Positions 26,801-32,547 of a stretch of 64,000 nucleotides of DNA are shown one piece after another. The notes beneath the pieces were generated by a model. It was not told the DNA's origin, searched no databases, and saw only the letters and a program-made list of their open reading frames with translations. Position 1 is the stretch's first letter, and every line of letters begins with the position of its first letter. The DNA lies in the NCBI GenBank assembly GCA_016716275.1, contig JADJWR010000002.1:930001-994000 (forward strand). Direction: 5' to 3'. The DNA comes from Burkholderiales bacterium. GTDB taxonomy: Bacteria > Pseudomonadota > Gammaproteobacteria > Burkholderiales > Burkholderiaceae_F. The position numbers and the translations under genes were made by a program.

Positions 26801-27090
26801 CAGAGGCGCTCGCAGAAGTTCCGGTGCGCGGTGACAGGACGGAAGACGCGGCGGCTTTCGACGGCGGATCGCCCGGCCTGTCCGAACTGGCGTCGGCCTT
26901 CGTGACGGCGAGACGCTGGGCCACCGCCGACGCAGCGATGCTCGGCCTCGGCGCCGCCGGACGGACCTGGCTCGGCGGCGATGCGGCAGCGAACCATCCG
27001 TTGCTCGACGACATGCTGGGGCCGCCGCCGTTGGCTGCCGTGCTCGCAGCGTCGAGCAGGCAGTCGCAGCTTCACGGCCTGGCGCGCTGA
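17608..27090 (+). CDS. Giant RTX protein with N-terminal lipase-like domain
   Basis: A 3160-aa protein, apparently the cargo of the adjacent type I system. Residues 1-420 look like an alpha/beta hydrolase: FSNGSETVIAYAGTD, then the nucleophile elbow FTGHSLGGGLAALMG (GxSxG, Ser126), close to lipase class 3/DUF2974 proteins. The Asp and His of the triad cannot be assigned safely. From about residue 440 to 2880 there are dozens of calcium-binding GGxGxDxLx nonapeptides in blocks. These are interrupted by beta-rich modules ending in (F)ADGTxWxxxxL, the haemolysin-related domain, and by VENLTLTG-type modules. The final ~250 residues hold a conserved helical unit (residues ~2915-3000, with ANPSLGDWAIP and YHYARDGNLAAL) and a low-complexity tail with the expected uncleaved secretion signal. 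The start ATG 17608 follows GGGGGG 5 nt upstream. GC is visibly lower at 17.1-18.9 kb than in the RTX part. Confidence 0.9.
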   Translation: MPTDTEYALLAGAAYTSTRSERNQIREPRDWVAFGPPTLYGTLSDLGFTIEANSILHSSSGFEARVFSNGSETVIAYAGTDLVSWDMLANVELAAGAYSEQFERAAMVYAAVKQSTDQQISFTGHSLGGGLAALMGVYFDKAAVTFDQAPFFLAAVRDHHTSLQAALSRCGFATDADLAGYVVNFTQAGPQIRGASNVRTIAIEGELASVPPLSVLTRIGLPAEMIDLDDVAVANTSRFDLHAQSLLILATHNRTFINCIADIRNLLPSLFEDRLFDRSTTDPDETAILEHLLRHEFGVPGQPYAAGDGMFTSFVNELTVLTETGVMQQTVLDEQGEQGKPLQHAMNLVLQQHYYGIRGAFDPGQVLLQAAAGGWYFDASTASGGGQSTELLAGRMLSEAIGAIYDGGATKYGSPALSRFDRLYWQAGDSALNATGAAAVDVILGGSIGDTLSGSTGGDLLLGGAGADTLDGGADKDTLIGGAGADVYQFTGAWGHDVIEDSGGDGRIEVDGLALPQGLKVAGRDSVWTSANGTFTYVFAPSVAGGSTGTLYVLKSGGSTITIRNYTVGQLGIELSSAPAPQDDYTIVASAEQPAIMLGDQVLATTAGDAVLGTAQHDVIVGLEGDDLIEAGVGGDVILGGFGADRIYGGDGNDAIRGGGYRDSGNYFNVQTESFGQSPARWINVALLGGEVAPAYVALRDDDTVEWSGIGFGGLTAYIGNLDVDGADLIDSGAGDDLVYGDGGDDLILAGADNDRVHAGAGDDRVLGEGGSDQLRGDLVPEGGIPVPGGAHDQGADMIDGGDGNDLIWGAGDDDALYGGADDDRIWGDDEVADLDPAYHGSDLLDGGSGDDRLVGQTGNDALYGGGDDDLLDGDDTATRLAGEHHGDDHLSGEDGNDQLQGQGGADALFGGADDDVLFGDDGTALLAGGFHGADLLDGGDGDDYLEGQGGGDELFGGDGTDTLFGDSTAGQVDPAFHGDDLLDGEGGADWLVGGGGNDTLFGGSGNDQLQGDDVDANLPAAAHGDDYLDGEEGDDVLAGQGGADTLYGGDGNDTLMGDAVAGQLAAAAHGDDFLDGGAGVDTLIGGGGDDVLVGGDGNDALNGDDSVENLAPDAHGSDTLYGDAGDDVLVGAGGDDYLSGGSGDDTLRGDGADVPESAHGADHLDGGEGTDLLLGSGGADALYGGGDDDTLVGDDAQANLAVSAHADDLLDGGAGVDILIGTGGADTLDGGADDDTLWGDASPLNAVADAAHGNDVLQGGDGNDGLIGGGGADTLRGGAGNDLLYGDGYSGQAGTLTVAAAFQGADTLEGGAGDDYLAGGDGDDIYVFSGGDGNDRIADGGSSPSANLVRLLSASPDEVRLARAGGDLVLSFSSGFDSITVEGHFSSPNQQIAGIEFADGTAWNGERILDEVYRATAIHGGPGGETIDGTAGDDLILAAAGDDTVSGWGGADRLHGEDGNDVLYGGEGDDHLDGGAGGNLLYGGPNADTYQVEATASNEIEARNWMGQVDGLAEDTLVFGPGVRPENLSFTHEPYERYVPGSGTFETSDGSLFIRIGDHRSGLFKGSVSIESFFAATPAYNGGIREVRFTDVPDSIWTGGQLRALALTGGESKDQIFGTNRDDLLSGGGGNDSLQGERGNDRLDGGTGDDALYGGEGDDVFVYARGDGSDEIDDRSGTDALEFGPAIDPAELVLTRTSPRYGLESTDTLVVQFGASNTQIWIPEYFLADGSGRIEQFRFASGTTWNHADVLARAVDGSGTPDDKAATAGDDVYAVDHIDDRIVEQAGGGYDRVVSSASYTLPAEVEELSLTGTLNLRANGNSGDNVISGNDGANALSGGNGRDTLLGGRGDDRYTLAGNGNGDVEDTVVEAAGEGDDSVIVENWFYTLPANVENLTASGLGYYFSLVVDPVDPVFGWSSRPDPYTIRAHFQGNDGDNRIEAGVVSLYRTGDANRRRNILIDGGAGADVLTGSLANDTYVIDHAGDRIVEPGAFDDGTQISAGDGIVTPFTVSLLTDQPDIERVELAGTQPVAAEGNAADNVLIASGNPAANVLRGGAGNDVYVVDENDVVEEQAGGGVDTVFIDVEEGARTRTTYGLAQYAHVENLAITGRSGSAVLLGDAGDNELTGAGGSAAAGLRDDRLEGGAGNDVLRDAWLQDFGYLSYDADELLGGDGDDRLESEWGHDTLDGGAGNDVVRLGADSEGSVVFGVGYDAETVERASGRQKHVRWTAATDLADLRLAQAGRDAVITLQGHDDTLTLREFFDAGGAIASTIDRWQLADGSILTRAAIAAAIGAADRTTASDGADLLVAAAGGGTADGGLGDDWLVGQGGNDHLLGQAGSDCLLGGDGDDTLTGGAGDDVLRSGRGADTYRFGTGSGRDSIEDDRAAEAPDASLDAIVFDASVAPGMVTIGLTDSGLYLGWGGGDAIDVRGFSAMPGDPTGTVEEVRFADGTVWDHAELIRRTQSVYGTDGDDVLEVSADLGMQVYGLAGNDRLTGGIGNDLLDGGAGDDQMLGRAGDDAYVVDSTADAVTEYAGEGTDTVMSGVTWTLGSYQENLTLTGTAAIDGTGNSLANVLVGNGASNTLNGGSGADIIAGGAGDDTYVVDNSADVVSENASEGTDLVRTGVTHTLAANVENLTLTGSSTINGTGNALDNVLTGNGAKNTLTGDAGNDLLDGGSGSDTMRGGTGDDTYVVNVSTDVASENANEGTDTVRSSVTLTLGANVEHLTLTGTSAISGTGNSLANHLRGNGAKNTLKGAGGNDVLQGAAGSDTLTDTSGNNVLDGEAGTDSLNGGTGREFVAGGAGNDTLKLGGGADLIAFNRGHGADSVSAPTAGAGLGESNDTISLGGVRYAELRLARSGSDLLIKVAGTTDSVKLTGWYSASGNRTVTTLQLVVDSTVDYDASSADPLINRRVVRLNFGALVGAFNAAYAANPSLGDWAIPAATLSSAWVAGSDTQAIGGALAYHYARDGNLAALDFAAAGAVLGDAGFATTAQAFSASATEGGIRLAGAGSMVGGSAPARRSSAGRLGEDSAQPDDGGPQYLTVASWRRAIEANAIAAAEALAEVPVRGDRTEDAAAFDGGSPGLSELASAFVTARRWATADAAMLGLGAAGRTWLGGDAAANHPLLDDMLGPPPLAAVLAASSRQSQLHGLAR
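20125..21516 (+). repeat. Tandem array of ~46-aa (138-nt) RTX units, 10 copies
   Basis: Residues 840-1303 of the giant protein are ten head-to-tail units starting H-G/A-x-D-x-L. Lengths are 46, 46, 46, 46, 46, 46, 44, 46, 47 and 51 residues. Each unit holds four RTX turns followed by a GD-rich, Ala-containing spacer (such as QVDPAF or NLPAAA) that ends before the next His. The periodicity is much stricter than in the rest of the RTX region, and the DNA repeats are diverged. Confidence 0.85.
25177..25950 (+). repeat. Second-order repeats of 81-90 aa near the RTX C-terminal end
   Basis: Three units begin YVVDSTAD / YVVDNSAD / YVVNVSTD at 25177, 25420 and 25690 (81- and 90-codon spacing). Each carries EGTDTV/LV, an ENLTLTG or EHLTLTG strand, GTGNSLAN-like turns and a GNGAxNTLxG block. 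Related but more diverged modules occur near 22920-23160 and 23520-23800. Confidence 0.75.
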
Positions 27091-27113
27091 CCGGGCCGGC
27101 GCGCGCGGATCGG

Positions 27114-27132
27114 CCGGCGCGCGTCGCGCCGG
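27114..27132. terminator. GC-rich hairpin between convergent RTX and dedA genes
   Basis: CCGGCGCG (27114-27121) pairs with CGCGCCGG (27125-27132) around a 3-nt loop and ends at the dedA stop codon; the RTX stop is 24 nt away. There is no T run on either strand, so it would be a weak or bidirectional terminator at best. Confidence 0.35.
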
Positions 27133-27777
27133 TCAGGAGGCGGCCGACTGTCGCGCCCGCCAGCCACCGTACAGGGCGATCAGTCCCGGGATCAGGATCA
27201 GCGCCCAGATGATCTTCGACAGGTTGGCCTGCACCCAGCCGACGTTGCCGAACAGGTAGCCGGCGGTGACCAGCGAGCCGACCCACAGCGTGCCGCCGGC
27301 CACGTCGTAGAAAGTGAACTTGCTGCGCGTCATCTGCGCCACGCCGGCGACGAACGGCGCAAACGTGCGCAGGAAGGGCATGAAGCGCGCCAGCACGATG
27401 GTGATGCCGCCGTACTTCTCGTAGAAGGCGTGCGTGCGGTCGAAGGCACGGCGGTTGAAGATGGCCGAGTCCTGCCACTGGAACACCCGGGCGCCGACGA
27501 TGCGGCCGATCGTGTAGTTGGTCTGGTTGCCGGCGACGGCGGCGGTGATCAGCAGCGCCACCAGCAGCGGGTAGTCCATCATGCCGGCGCCGGCCAGCGC
27601 ACCGGCGACGAACAGCAGCGAGTCGCCGGGCAGGAACGGCATCACCACCAGGCCGGTCTCGACGAAGATGATCAGGAACAGCAGCGCGTAGACCCACGTG
27701 CCGTAGGTCTCGACGAAGACGCGCAGGTGCGCGTCGACGTGCAGGATGAAGTCGATCAGGAAGGCCGCCAGTTCCAC
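27133..27777 (-). CDS. DedA family inner-membrane protein (second copy)
   Basis: The 214-aa DedA protein carries FVETGLVVMPFLPGDSLLF, AVAGNQTNYTIGRIVGARVF, FYEKYGGITIVLARFMPFLR and FAPFVAGVAQM, with hydrophobic helices at both ends. It differs clearly from the copy at 4740 (it has the YqjA/YghB-like NQTNYTIGR rather than NTLNYYIGA). The two are separate family members, not a recent duplication. It is the last gene of a minus-strand run scpA - permease - dedA and is convergent with the RTX gene. The function is membrane homeostasis or lipid transport by family inference. Confidence 0.9.
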   Translation of the reverse strand: MELAAFLIDFILHVDAHLRVFVETYGTWVYALLFLIIFVETGLVVMPFLPGDSLLFVAGALAGAGMMDYPLLVALLITAAVAGNQTNYTIGRIVGARVFQWQDSAIFNRRAFDRTHAFYEKYGGITIVLARFMPFLRTFAPFVAGVAQMTRSKFTFYDVAGGTLWVGSLVTAGYLFGNVGWVQANLSKIIWALILIPGLIALYGGWRARQSAAS

Positions 27778-27805
27778 GGCGTGATTATCCCGGCGCGCCG
27801 GCCGA

Positions 27806-28552
27806 TCAGAAGATCATCTTCGCACCGGCGACCAGCAGCACCGCCGCCAGCGCGCGACGCAGCCCCGTGTTGCCCAGCCGGCGCGAACCGAGGGTGGCGC
27901 CGATCAGGCCGCCGGCCAGCACCGCGGCGACCCAGTACGGCAGCGCCTCCGGCATTGCCGGCTGGCGGGTCAGCAGACCGATCAGGCCGGCGATCGAGTT
28001 GACGACGATGAACGCCGCGGTCGGCGCGGCGCTGTCGCGCACCGTGGCCCAGCCCATCAGCACCACCAGCGGGCTGAGGAAGATGCCGCCGCCGACGCCG
28101 GTCAGGCCGGATAGCAGGCCGATGCCCGCGCCGACCACGATGGCGGTGGCAACCGGCGGCGGCCCGCGCACGGCGCGCGCGGCGCCGTCGTGCCGCAGCG
28201 TGTCGGCAAACAGCCGCCACGCCGAAAAGAGCAGCACCGCACCGAGCAGCACGCCGAACCAGGACACCGGCAGCTGGATGCGCCCGCCGACGAAAGCCAT
28301 CGGCACCGAGGTCAGGGCAAAGGGCAGGAACAGCCGCCAGTTGAAGCCGCCGGCGCGGGCGAACTTGTAAAGCGAGATCGTCGCCACGCCGATGTTCATC
28401 ACCAGCGCCGTCGGCCGCATCATCGCCGGCGGCATGCCGAGCAGCGCCATCGCCGCCAGGTAGCCCGATCCGCCGCCGTGGCCGACCGACGAGTAAAGCA
28501 GCGCCGCGGCGAAGAACAGCACGCCGAGGACGATGTCGTGGTCGATCTGCAT
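27806..28552 (-). CDS. TauE/SafE family sulfite/anion permease
   Basis: A membrane protein of about 248 aa with some eight hydrophobic helices in two homologous halves. It shows LYSSVGHGGGSGYLAAMALLG in the first half and LLSGLTGVGGGIFLSPLVVL in the second, the duplicated glycine-rich motif of TauE/SafE (DUF81) permeases. Members export or import sulfur-containing anions such as sulfite, sulfoacetate or thiosulfate; no sulfur gene is nearby, so the substrate is unassigned. I use ATG 28552; an in-frame GTG lies three codons upstream. It lies 28 nt before the dedA start and 43 nt after scpA. Confidence 0.87.
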   Translation of the reverse strand: MQIDHDIVLGVLFFAAALLYSSVGHGGGSGYLAAMALLGMPPAMMRPTALVMNIGVATISLYKFARAGGFNWRLFLPFALTSVPMAFVGGRIQLPVSWFGVLLGAVLLFSAWRLFADTLRHDGAARAVRGPPPVATAIVVGAGIGLLSGLTGVGGGIFLSPLVVLMGWATVRDSAAPTAAFIVVNSIAGLIGLLTRQPAMPEALPYWVAAVLAGGLIGATLGSRRLGNTGLRRALAAVLLVAGAKMIF

Positions 28553-28595
28553 CGGTGGCACGGCGAGGCGCCGGCGCCCGCCTGGTGCGAAGCCG

Positions 28596-29462
28596 TCAGG
28601 ACGAGCAGTAGCCGAGCCGCACGTAGATCGGCGCGTACGGCGCCGCCTGCGTCAGCTCGATCAGCGATTCACGGGCCAGCTCCAGCAGCGCGAGGAAGTG
28701 GACGATCACCACCGGCACGCCGCGGGCCAGCGTCGCCGCGTCGAACAGGTCGCCGAACTCGACGAACCGGCGGCCCTGCAGGCGCTTCAGGATCAGGCTC
28801 ATGTGTTCGCGCACCGACAGTTGCTCGCGCGCGATGTGGTGGTGCGCGTACAGCCTGGCGCGCCGCAGGACCTCGGCCCACGCCTGCTGCAGCTCGACCG
28901 GCGCGACGGCCGGCGGCCGCCGCACCATCGTCTGCTCGATGGTGACGACGGCGCGCACGAAGTCGCGGCCGACGCGCGGCAGCTCGTCGAGCTGCGCGGC
29001 GGCGAGCTTGATTCGCTCGTACTCGACCAGCCGCCGCACCAGTTCGGCGCGCGGGTCCTCGGCCTCCTCGCCGGCGGCCGCCTTCTTCACCGGCAGCAGC
29101 ATGCGGCTCTTGATCTCGATCAGCATCGCCGCCATCAGCAGGTACTCGGCGGCCAGTTCGAGGTTGTGGCCGCGGATCTGCTCGATGTAGGCGAGGTACT
29201 GCCGCGTCAGCGGCGCCATCGGGATGTCGAGCACGTTGAAGTTCTGCTTGCGGATCAGGTACAGCAGCAGGTCGAGCGGCCCCTCGAAGGCCTCGAGGAA
29301 GATCTCCAGCGCGTCGGGCGGGATGTACAGATCGTCGGGCAGCTTGAACAGCGGCTCGCCGTACAGGCGCGCCAGCGCGATGCCGTCGATCACGTCGGGC
29401 GTGACGTCCGCCGCCGGTGCAGGCAGCGACTCGCAGAGGGTGCTCTGAGCGGGATCGATCAT
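28596..29462 (-). CDS. scpA: Segregation and condensation protein ScpA
   Basis: ScpA is the kleisin that bridges SMC heads in the SMC-ScpAB condensin. The 288-aa product contains LEIFLEAFEGPLDLLLYLIRK (kleisin N-terminal signature), IPMAPLTRQYLAYIE, AAEYLLMAAMLIEIKSRMLLP, and a C-terminal winged-helix region FGDLFDAATLARGVPVVIVHFLALLELA. ATG 29462 gives about 45 residues before the conserved part, as in other betaproteobacterial ScpA. scpB and smc are not in the window. Confidence 0.92.
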   Translation of the reverse strand: MIDPAQSTLCESLPAPAADVTPDVIDGIALARLYGEPLFKLPDDLYIPPDALEIFLEAFEGPLDLLLYLIRKQNFNVLDIPMAPLTRQYLAYIEQIRGHNLELAAEYLLMAAMLIEIKSRMLLPVKKAAAGEEAEDPRAELVRRLVEYERIKLAAAQLDELPRVGRDFVRAVVTIEQTMVRRPPAVAPVELQQAWAEVLRRARLYAHHHIAREQLSVREHMSLILKRLQGRRFVEFGDLFDAATLARGVPVVIVHFLALLELARESLIELTQAAPYAPIYVRLGYCSS

Positions 29463-29552
29463 GGTCGGCGCGGGCGGCGAAGCGCGCAATGCTATCAGCG
29501 CGCCGGCGCCGGCCTGTGGGCGGGGCGGGAGGTGCTCAGGCGGGACGGGCAA

Positions 29553-29685
29553 GGTCCACGGAGAGCACGGAGGAAGCAGCACGAGTGGGCACAACTCCAA
29601 AATCTACCGATTCAAACCGCGTTGCCAAGGCGTTGTCGGCAGCCACTCGTTGTTTGCTGGTTTCCTCCGTGCTCTACGTGTCCCC
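29553..29685. repeat. Imperfect inverted-repeat element (~133 bp), MITE/REP-like
   Basis: The 367-nt gap between scpA and the DUF6502 gene holds two arms that are near-complementary. The arm at 29553-29589 runs from CCACGGAGAGCACGGAGGAA to ACGAGTGG. The arm at 29643-29685 runs from CCACTCGTT to TTCCTCCGTGCTCTACGTG. About 50 nt lie between them. The reading 'cacgga...cacggagga' is a common dispersed intergenic repeat in proteobacteria. No protein is encoded in it. Confidence 0.6.
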
Positions 29686-29782
29686 CGTGGCCGGGCGCCG
29701 CGACCGTTCAGATCGACGCGGCACCGCGACGCGTGAATGGTGGCCGGCAGTCGATCGCGGGTGTTTCCTTTCCGGCGCTTGC

Positions 29783-29799
29783 GTGGGACAATATCCCAC
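29783..29799. promoter_or_regulatory. Palindrome GTGGGA-N5-TCCCAC upstream of the DUF6502 gene
   Basis: A perfect 6-bp inverted repeat with spacer CAATA lies 31-47 nt before the DUF6502 ATG and overlaps a possible -10 (GACAAT, 29787-29792). It is a plausible operator; the regulator is unknown. Confidence 0.4.
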
Positions 29800-29829
29800 A
29801 AATTCGCGGCCTGTCAACGGCCCCGTTGC

Positions 29830-30642
29830 ATGAGAGCAAAGGCCAACATCGTCCTGGAGCAGGTGCTGCGCGTGATGCGGCCGCTGGTGCGGCTGCTGAT
29901 CCGCAACGGCGTGCCGTACCAGGCCTTTGCCAGTGCGCTTAAGCACGTCTTCGTCGAGGCGGCACACGCCGAACTGGCCGATCGCTCGATGGCGAAGACC
30001 GACAGCGCGGTGACCCTGCTGTCGGGCGTGCACCGTCGTGACGTCCGCAACCTCAGTCGGCCGGCAAGCAGCAGGAAGGCGCAGGAAGCGCCGCCGCGCT
30101 CGCTGCCGGCTGAAGTGATCGCTCGCTGGATGAGCGATCCGGCCTTCCTCGATGCGGCCCATGCACCCCGCGCGCTGGGGCGCAGCAGCGAAGCTGCCGC
30201 TGGCTCGTTCGATGCGCTGGTCGGCAGCGTCAGCAGCGACGTCCGGCCGCGCGCGATGCTCGACGAACTGATCCGCCTCGGCGCGGTGAGCGAGGAAGCC
30301 GACGGCATCCGGCTGCTCGGCACCGGCTTCGCGCCGCGCCAGGACTTCGAGGAGATGTCGCGGCTTCTCGCCGACAACCTCGGCGACCATGCGGCGGCGG
30401 CAGTGGCGAACCTTCAGGGCGAGCGGAACTTCCTCGAGCAGTCGGTGTTCGTCGACGAGATCACCGAGCAGTCCGCGGCGCGCCTGCAGAAGGTCTCGGT
30501 ACAGGCGTGGAAGCAGGCGTTCAAGATCGTGATGGACGAGGCGCAGACCCGTTTCGACGAGGATGCCGTCAGTGCGGACGCCGGCAAGCGGCGTCACCGT
30601 GCACGCTTCGGCGTGTACTTTTACACTGACCGGGAGGATTGA
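29830..30642 (+). CDS. DUF6502 family protein
   Basis: The 270-aa product opens MRAKANIVLEQVLRVMRPLV and LIRNGVPYQAFASALKHVFV, the conserved start of DUF6502 proteins. A SGVHRRDVRNL segment resembles the end of a helix-turn-helix, and LDELIRLGAVSEE resembles a winged-helix part. The family is uncharacterised. The N-terminal arrangement makes a DNA-binding or regulatory role possible, but that is inference. ATG 29830 lies 31 nt after a palindrome. It is followed after 3 nt by a lipoprotein gene, an association I know from other betaproteobacteria. Confidence 0.78.
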   Translation: MRAKANIVLEQVLRVMRPLVRLLIRNGVPYQAFASALKHVFVEAAHAELADRSMAKTDSAVTLLSGVHRRDVRNLSRPASSRKAQEAPPRSLPAEVIARWMSDPAFLDAAHAPRALGRSSEAAAGSFDALVGSVSSDVRPRAMLDELIRLGAVSEEADGIRLLGTGFAPRQDFEEMSRLLADNLGDHAAAAVANLQGERNFLEQSVFVDEITEQSAARLQKVSVQAWKQAFKIVMDEAQTRFDEDAVSADAGKRRHRARFGVYFYTDRED

Positions 30643-30645
30643 CTG

Positions 30646-31236
30646 GTGAGGACGAGTTTGAGCCGCGGGCGTGACTGGTTCTGGCTGCTGCCGCTGCTGT
30701 TTGCGCTGGCTGCCTGCGGCCCGGGCGTCGGCGGCACCGGCACCGGCGAGGGCTATGCGCTGGAGTACTTCGGTGCCAGGCGCGCGTCGGTGTGCACCGC
30801 GTCGTTTGCCGGTGAACTGAGGTGCCCGTCGAGCATCGTGGTCGGTCCGGCGCCGTTCGAGCCGGAGGCCGGAAGCGAACCGGTGCTGTGGGTCGACGAT
30901 CCGGCCGGCGCCCGGATCGTCGTGCGCTTCAACGTCAGCGACGTCGATCTGACCGCCTCGTGCAGCGGCGTGCGGTTCGCCGGCACCTGGGGCGAGACCG
31001 AGCAAGGCAACAGGGGGTTCTTCGGACACTTCACGGCGCCCGGCGCCGATGCCGCCGCGCCGGGCACGCTGACGGTGGAGACGGTTGCGGGAAACGGCCT
31101 GTCCTTCACCCTGAGCGACACGGAAGGCAACCTGGTGCTCGGACCGGTGGCGCTGCTGCGCGCCGACGCCGATCCCGCGCCTTCGTCCTGCTCGACCGTG
31201 ACGCCGACGCCGTTGAGCGGCGCCACCTTCCGCTAG
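30646..31236 (+). CDS. Small lipoprotein downstream of DUF6502 (CGPGVGGTGTG type)
   Basis: The 196-aa product has a lipoprotein signal (LLPLLFALAACGPGVGGTGTG; lipobox LAAC) followed by the Gly/Thr-rich stretch seen at the start of DUF5666-type lipoproteins that accompany DUF6502. The rest is beta-rich with several Cys residues (CTASFAGELRCPSS, SCSGVRFAGTW). GTG 30646 is 3 nt after the DUF6502 stop and is preceded by GGGAGG, so the two genes are co-translated. Function is unknown; export to the membrane surface is predicted. Confidence 0.68.
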   Translation: MRTSLSRGRDWFWLLPLLFALAACGPGVGGTGTGEGYALEYFGARRASVCTASFAGELRCPSSIVVGPAPFEPEAGSEPVLWVDDPAGARIVVRFNVSDVDLTASCSGVRFAGTWGETEQGNRGFFGHFTAPGADAAAPGTLTVETVAGNGLSFTLSDTEGNLVLGPVALLRADADPAPSSCSTVTPTPLSGATFR

Positions 31237-31290
31237 CCGCGAGCGGCGGCCCGCCTGCCGGCGGCACTCTGCATCCGGCGCGAAGCGGCG

Positions 31291-32424
31291 CTAAACGGTC
31301 CGCCGCTGACCCATCTCGCGGCGGATCCAGTCGTGAAGATGGATCATGCCGTCCTCGTGCGGCGAGTGGAACGGACCGACGTCGTCCTCGCCGGCCAGCC
31401 ATAGCGCCTTGCGGCCGCGCTGCAGCCGGGTGCAGGCCTCGGCGTCCTCGCTTGCCGACTCGGCGTACGCCGCCTGGTGCGCCTCGACGATCTGCCGTTC
31501 GAACGCCTGCACCTCCTCGGGGTAGTAGAACTCGACGATGTTGGTGGTGTGCTCCGGCGATCGCGGAATCAGCGTGCTGACCACCAGCGCGCACGGATAC
31601 CACTCGATCATCACGTTCGGGTAGAGGATCGACCAGACGGTGCCGTACTTCGGCAGCCTGCCGCCCGTGTAGGCGAGCACCGCGTCGCGGTACTTGCCGT
31701 AGTTGGGCGAGGCCTGGCTGCGCAGTCCGTCCTTCACGCCCATCACCTGGAAGCTCCAGCGATCGCCGAAGCCCCATTCGTAGTTGCCGGCGTCGACCCA
31801 CTTCTGCAGGCCCGGGTGCACCGCCTCGACGTGATAGAGCTCGAGGAAGATCTCCAGGAACGCCTTCCAGTTGAACGGCAGCTCGTCGACGGTCGCCTTC
31901 TCGAAGACGTAGCCGGAGAAGTCGTAGTCGGCGGCAAGCGGAAAGTCGGCCAGGTCGGCCGCCGGGTCGCGCGCGCCGGCGAACAGCAGCCCCTGCCAGT
32001 TCGACAGCTTCGTCTTCGGCAGCGAGCAGTCGGGCGTGTGGTCGAACTCCGGCGCGCCGAGCAGCCTGCCGTCCAGGTCGTAGGTCCAGCGGTGCAGCGG
32101 GCAGACGATGTTCTGCGCGTTGCCGTGCCCCGCCAGCAGCATGCCCTGCCGGTGGCGGCAGACGTTCGACAGCAGGCTGACGCCTGCGGCCGAGCGCGTC
32201 AGCAGCTTGCCGTTCTCGGTCCACGGCAGCACGTAGTAGTCGCCGAAATTGGGCACCATCAGCTCGTGGCCGACATAGCTGGGACCCCGCTCGAACAGCA
32301 GCAGCATCTCGCGCTCGAACCAGCCTGGATCGAAGTACCAGGCCACCGGCAGCGGCGCCGTGCGGCCGAGCAGGGCGGCATCGAGATTGGAGCGGCGGCG
32401 GATGCGGGTGTCGGGCGCGTTCAT
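31291..32424 (-). CDS. Rieske-type aromatic ring-hydroxylating dioxygenase, alpha subunit-like
   Basis: The 377-aa protein has an N-terminal Rieske [2Fe-2S] domain, with CRHRQGMLL and CPLHRWTYDLDG giving the C-x-H ... C-x2-H ligands. A C-terminal catalytic domain follows with the mononuclear-iron motif LELYHVEAVHPG (H-x4-H). The N-terminal PVAWYFDPGWFEREMLLLFE is typical of the oxygenase alpha-subunit family that includes choline/carnitine-type and ring-hydroxylating enzymes. No beta subunit, ferredoxin or reductase gene is adjacent, so partners must be elsewhere and the substrate is unknown. It is divergent from the acyl-CoA dehydrogenase operon across 123 nt. Confidence 0.85.
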   Translation of the reverse strand: MNAPDTRIRRRSNLDAALLGRTAPLPVAWYFDPGWFEREMLLLFERGPSYVGHELMVPNFGDYYVLPWTENGKLLTRSAAGVSLLSNVCRHRQGMLLAGHGNAQNIVCPLHRWTYDLDGRLLGAPEFDHTPDCSLPKTKLSNWQGLLFAGARDPAADLADFPLAADYDFSGYVFEKATVDELPFNWKAFLEIFLELYHVEAVHPGLQKWVDAGNYEWGFGDRWSFQVMGVKDGLRSQASPNYGKYRDAVLAYTGGRLPKYGTVWSILYPNVMIEWYPCALVVSTLIPRSPEHTTNIVEFYYPEEVQAFERQIVEAHQAAYAESASEDAEACTRLQRGRKALWLAGEDDVGPFHSPHEDGMIHLHDWIRREMGQRRTV

Positions 32425-32547
32425 GGCGGCAGGAGCTGTGCAGGTGGATCTCGCGGACGGTACCGGGCGAAAAGTCTACCCGCGGCGACGGCTCGTCTGC
32501 CCGGTGGCATCATTCCGCTCCCCTGCCGTCCCGCGAGAAGGCACACC

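Noticed and set aside
19666..27075. A 2469-codon open frame on the minus strand across the RTX gene
   Set aside because: It is the reflection of strongly biased GC codon use in the RTX repeats; the amino-acid pattern is a low-complexity Val/Ala/Gln/Arg mixture with no domain, and the sense-strand protein has clear motifs.
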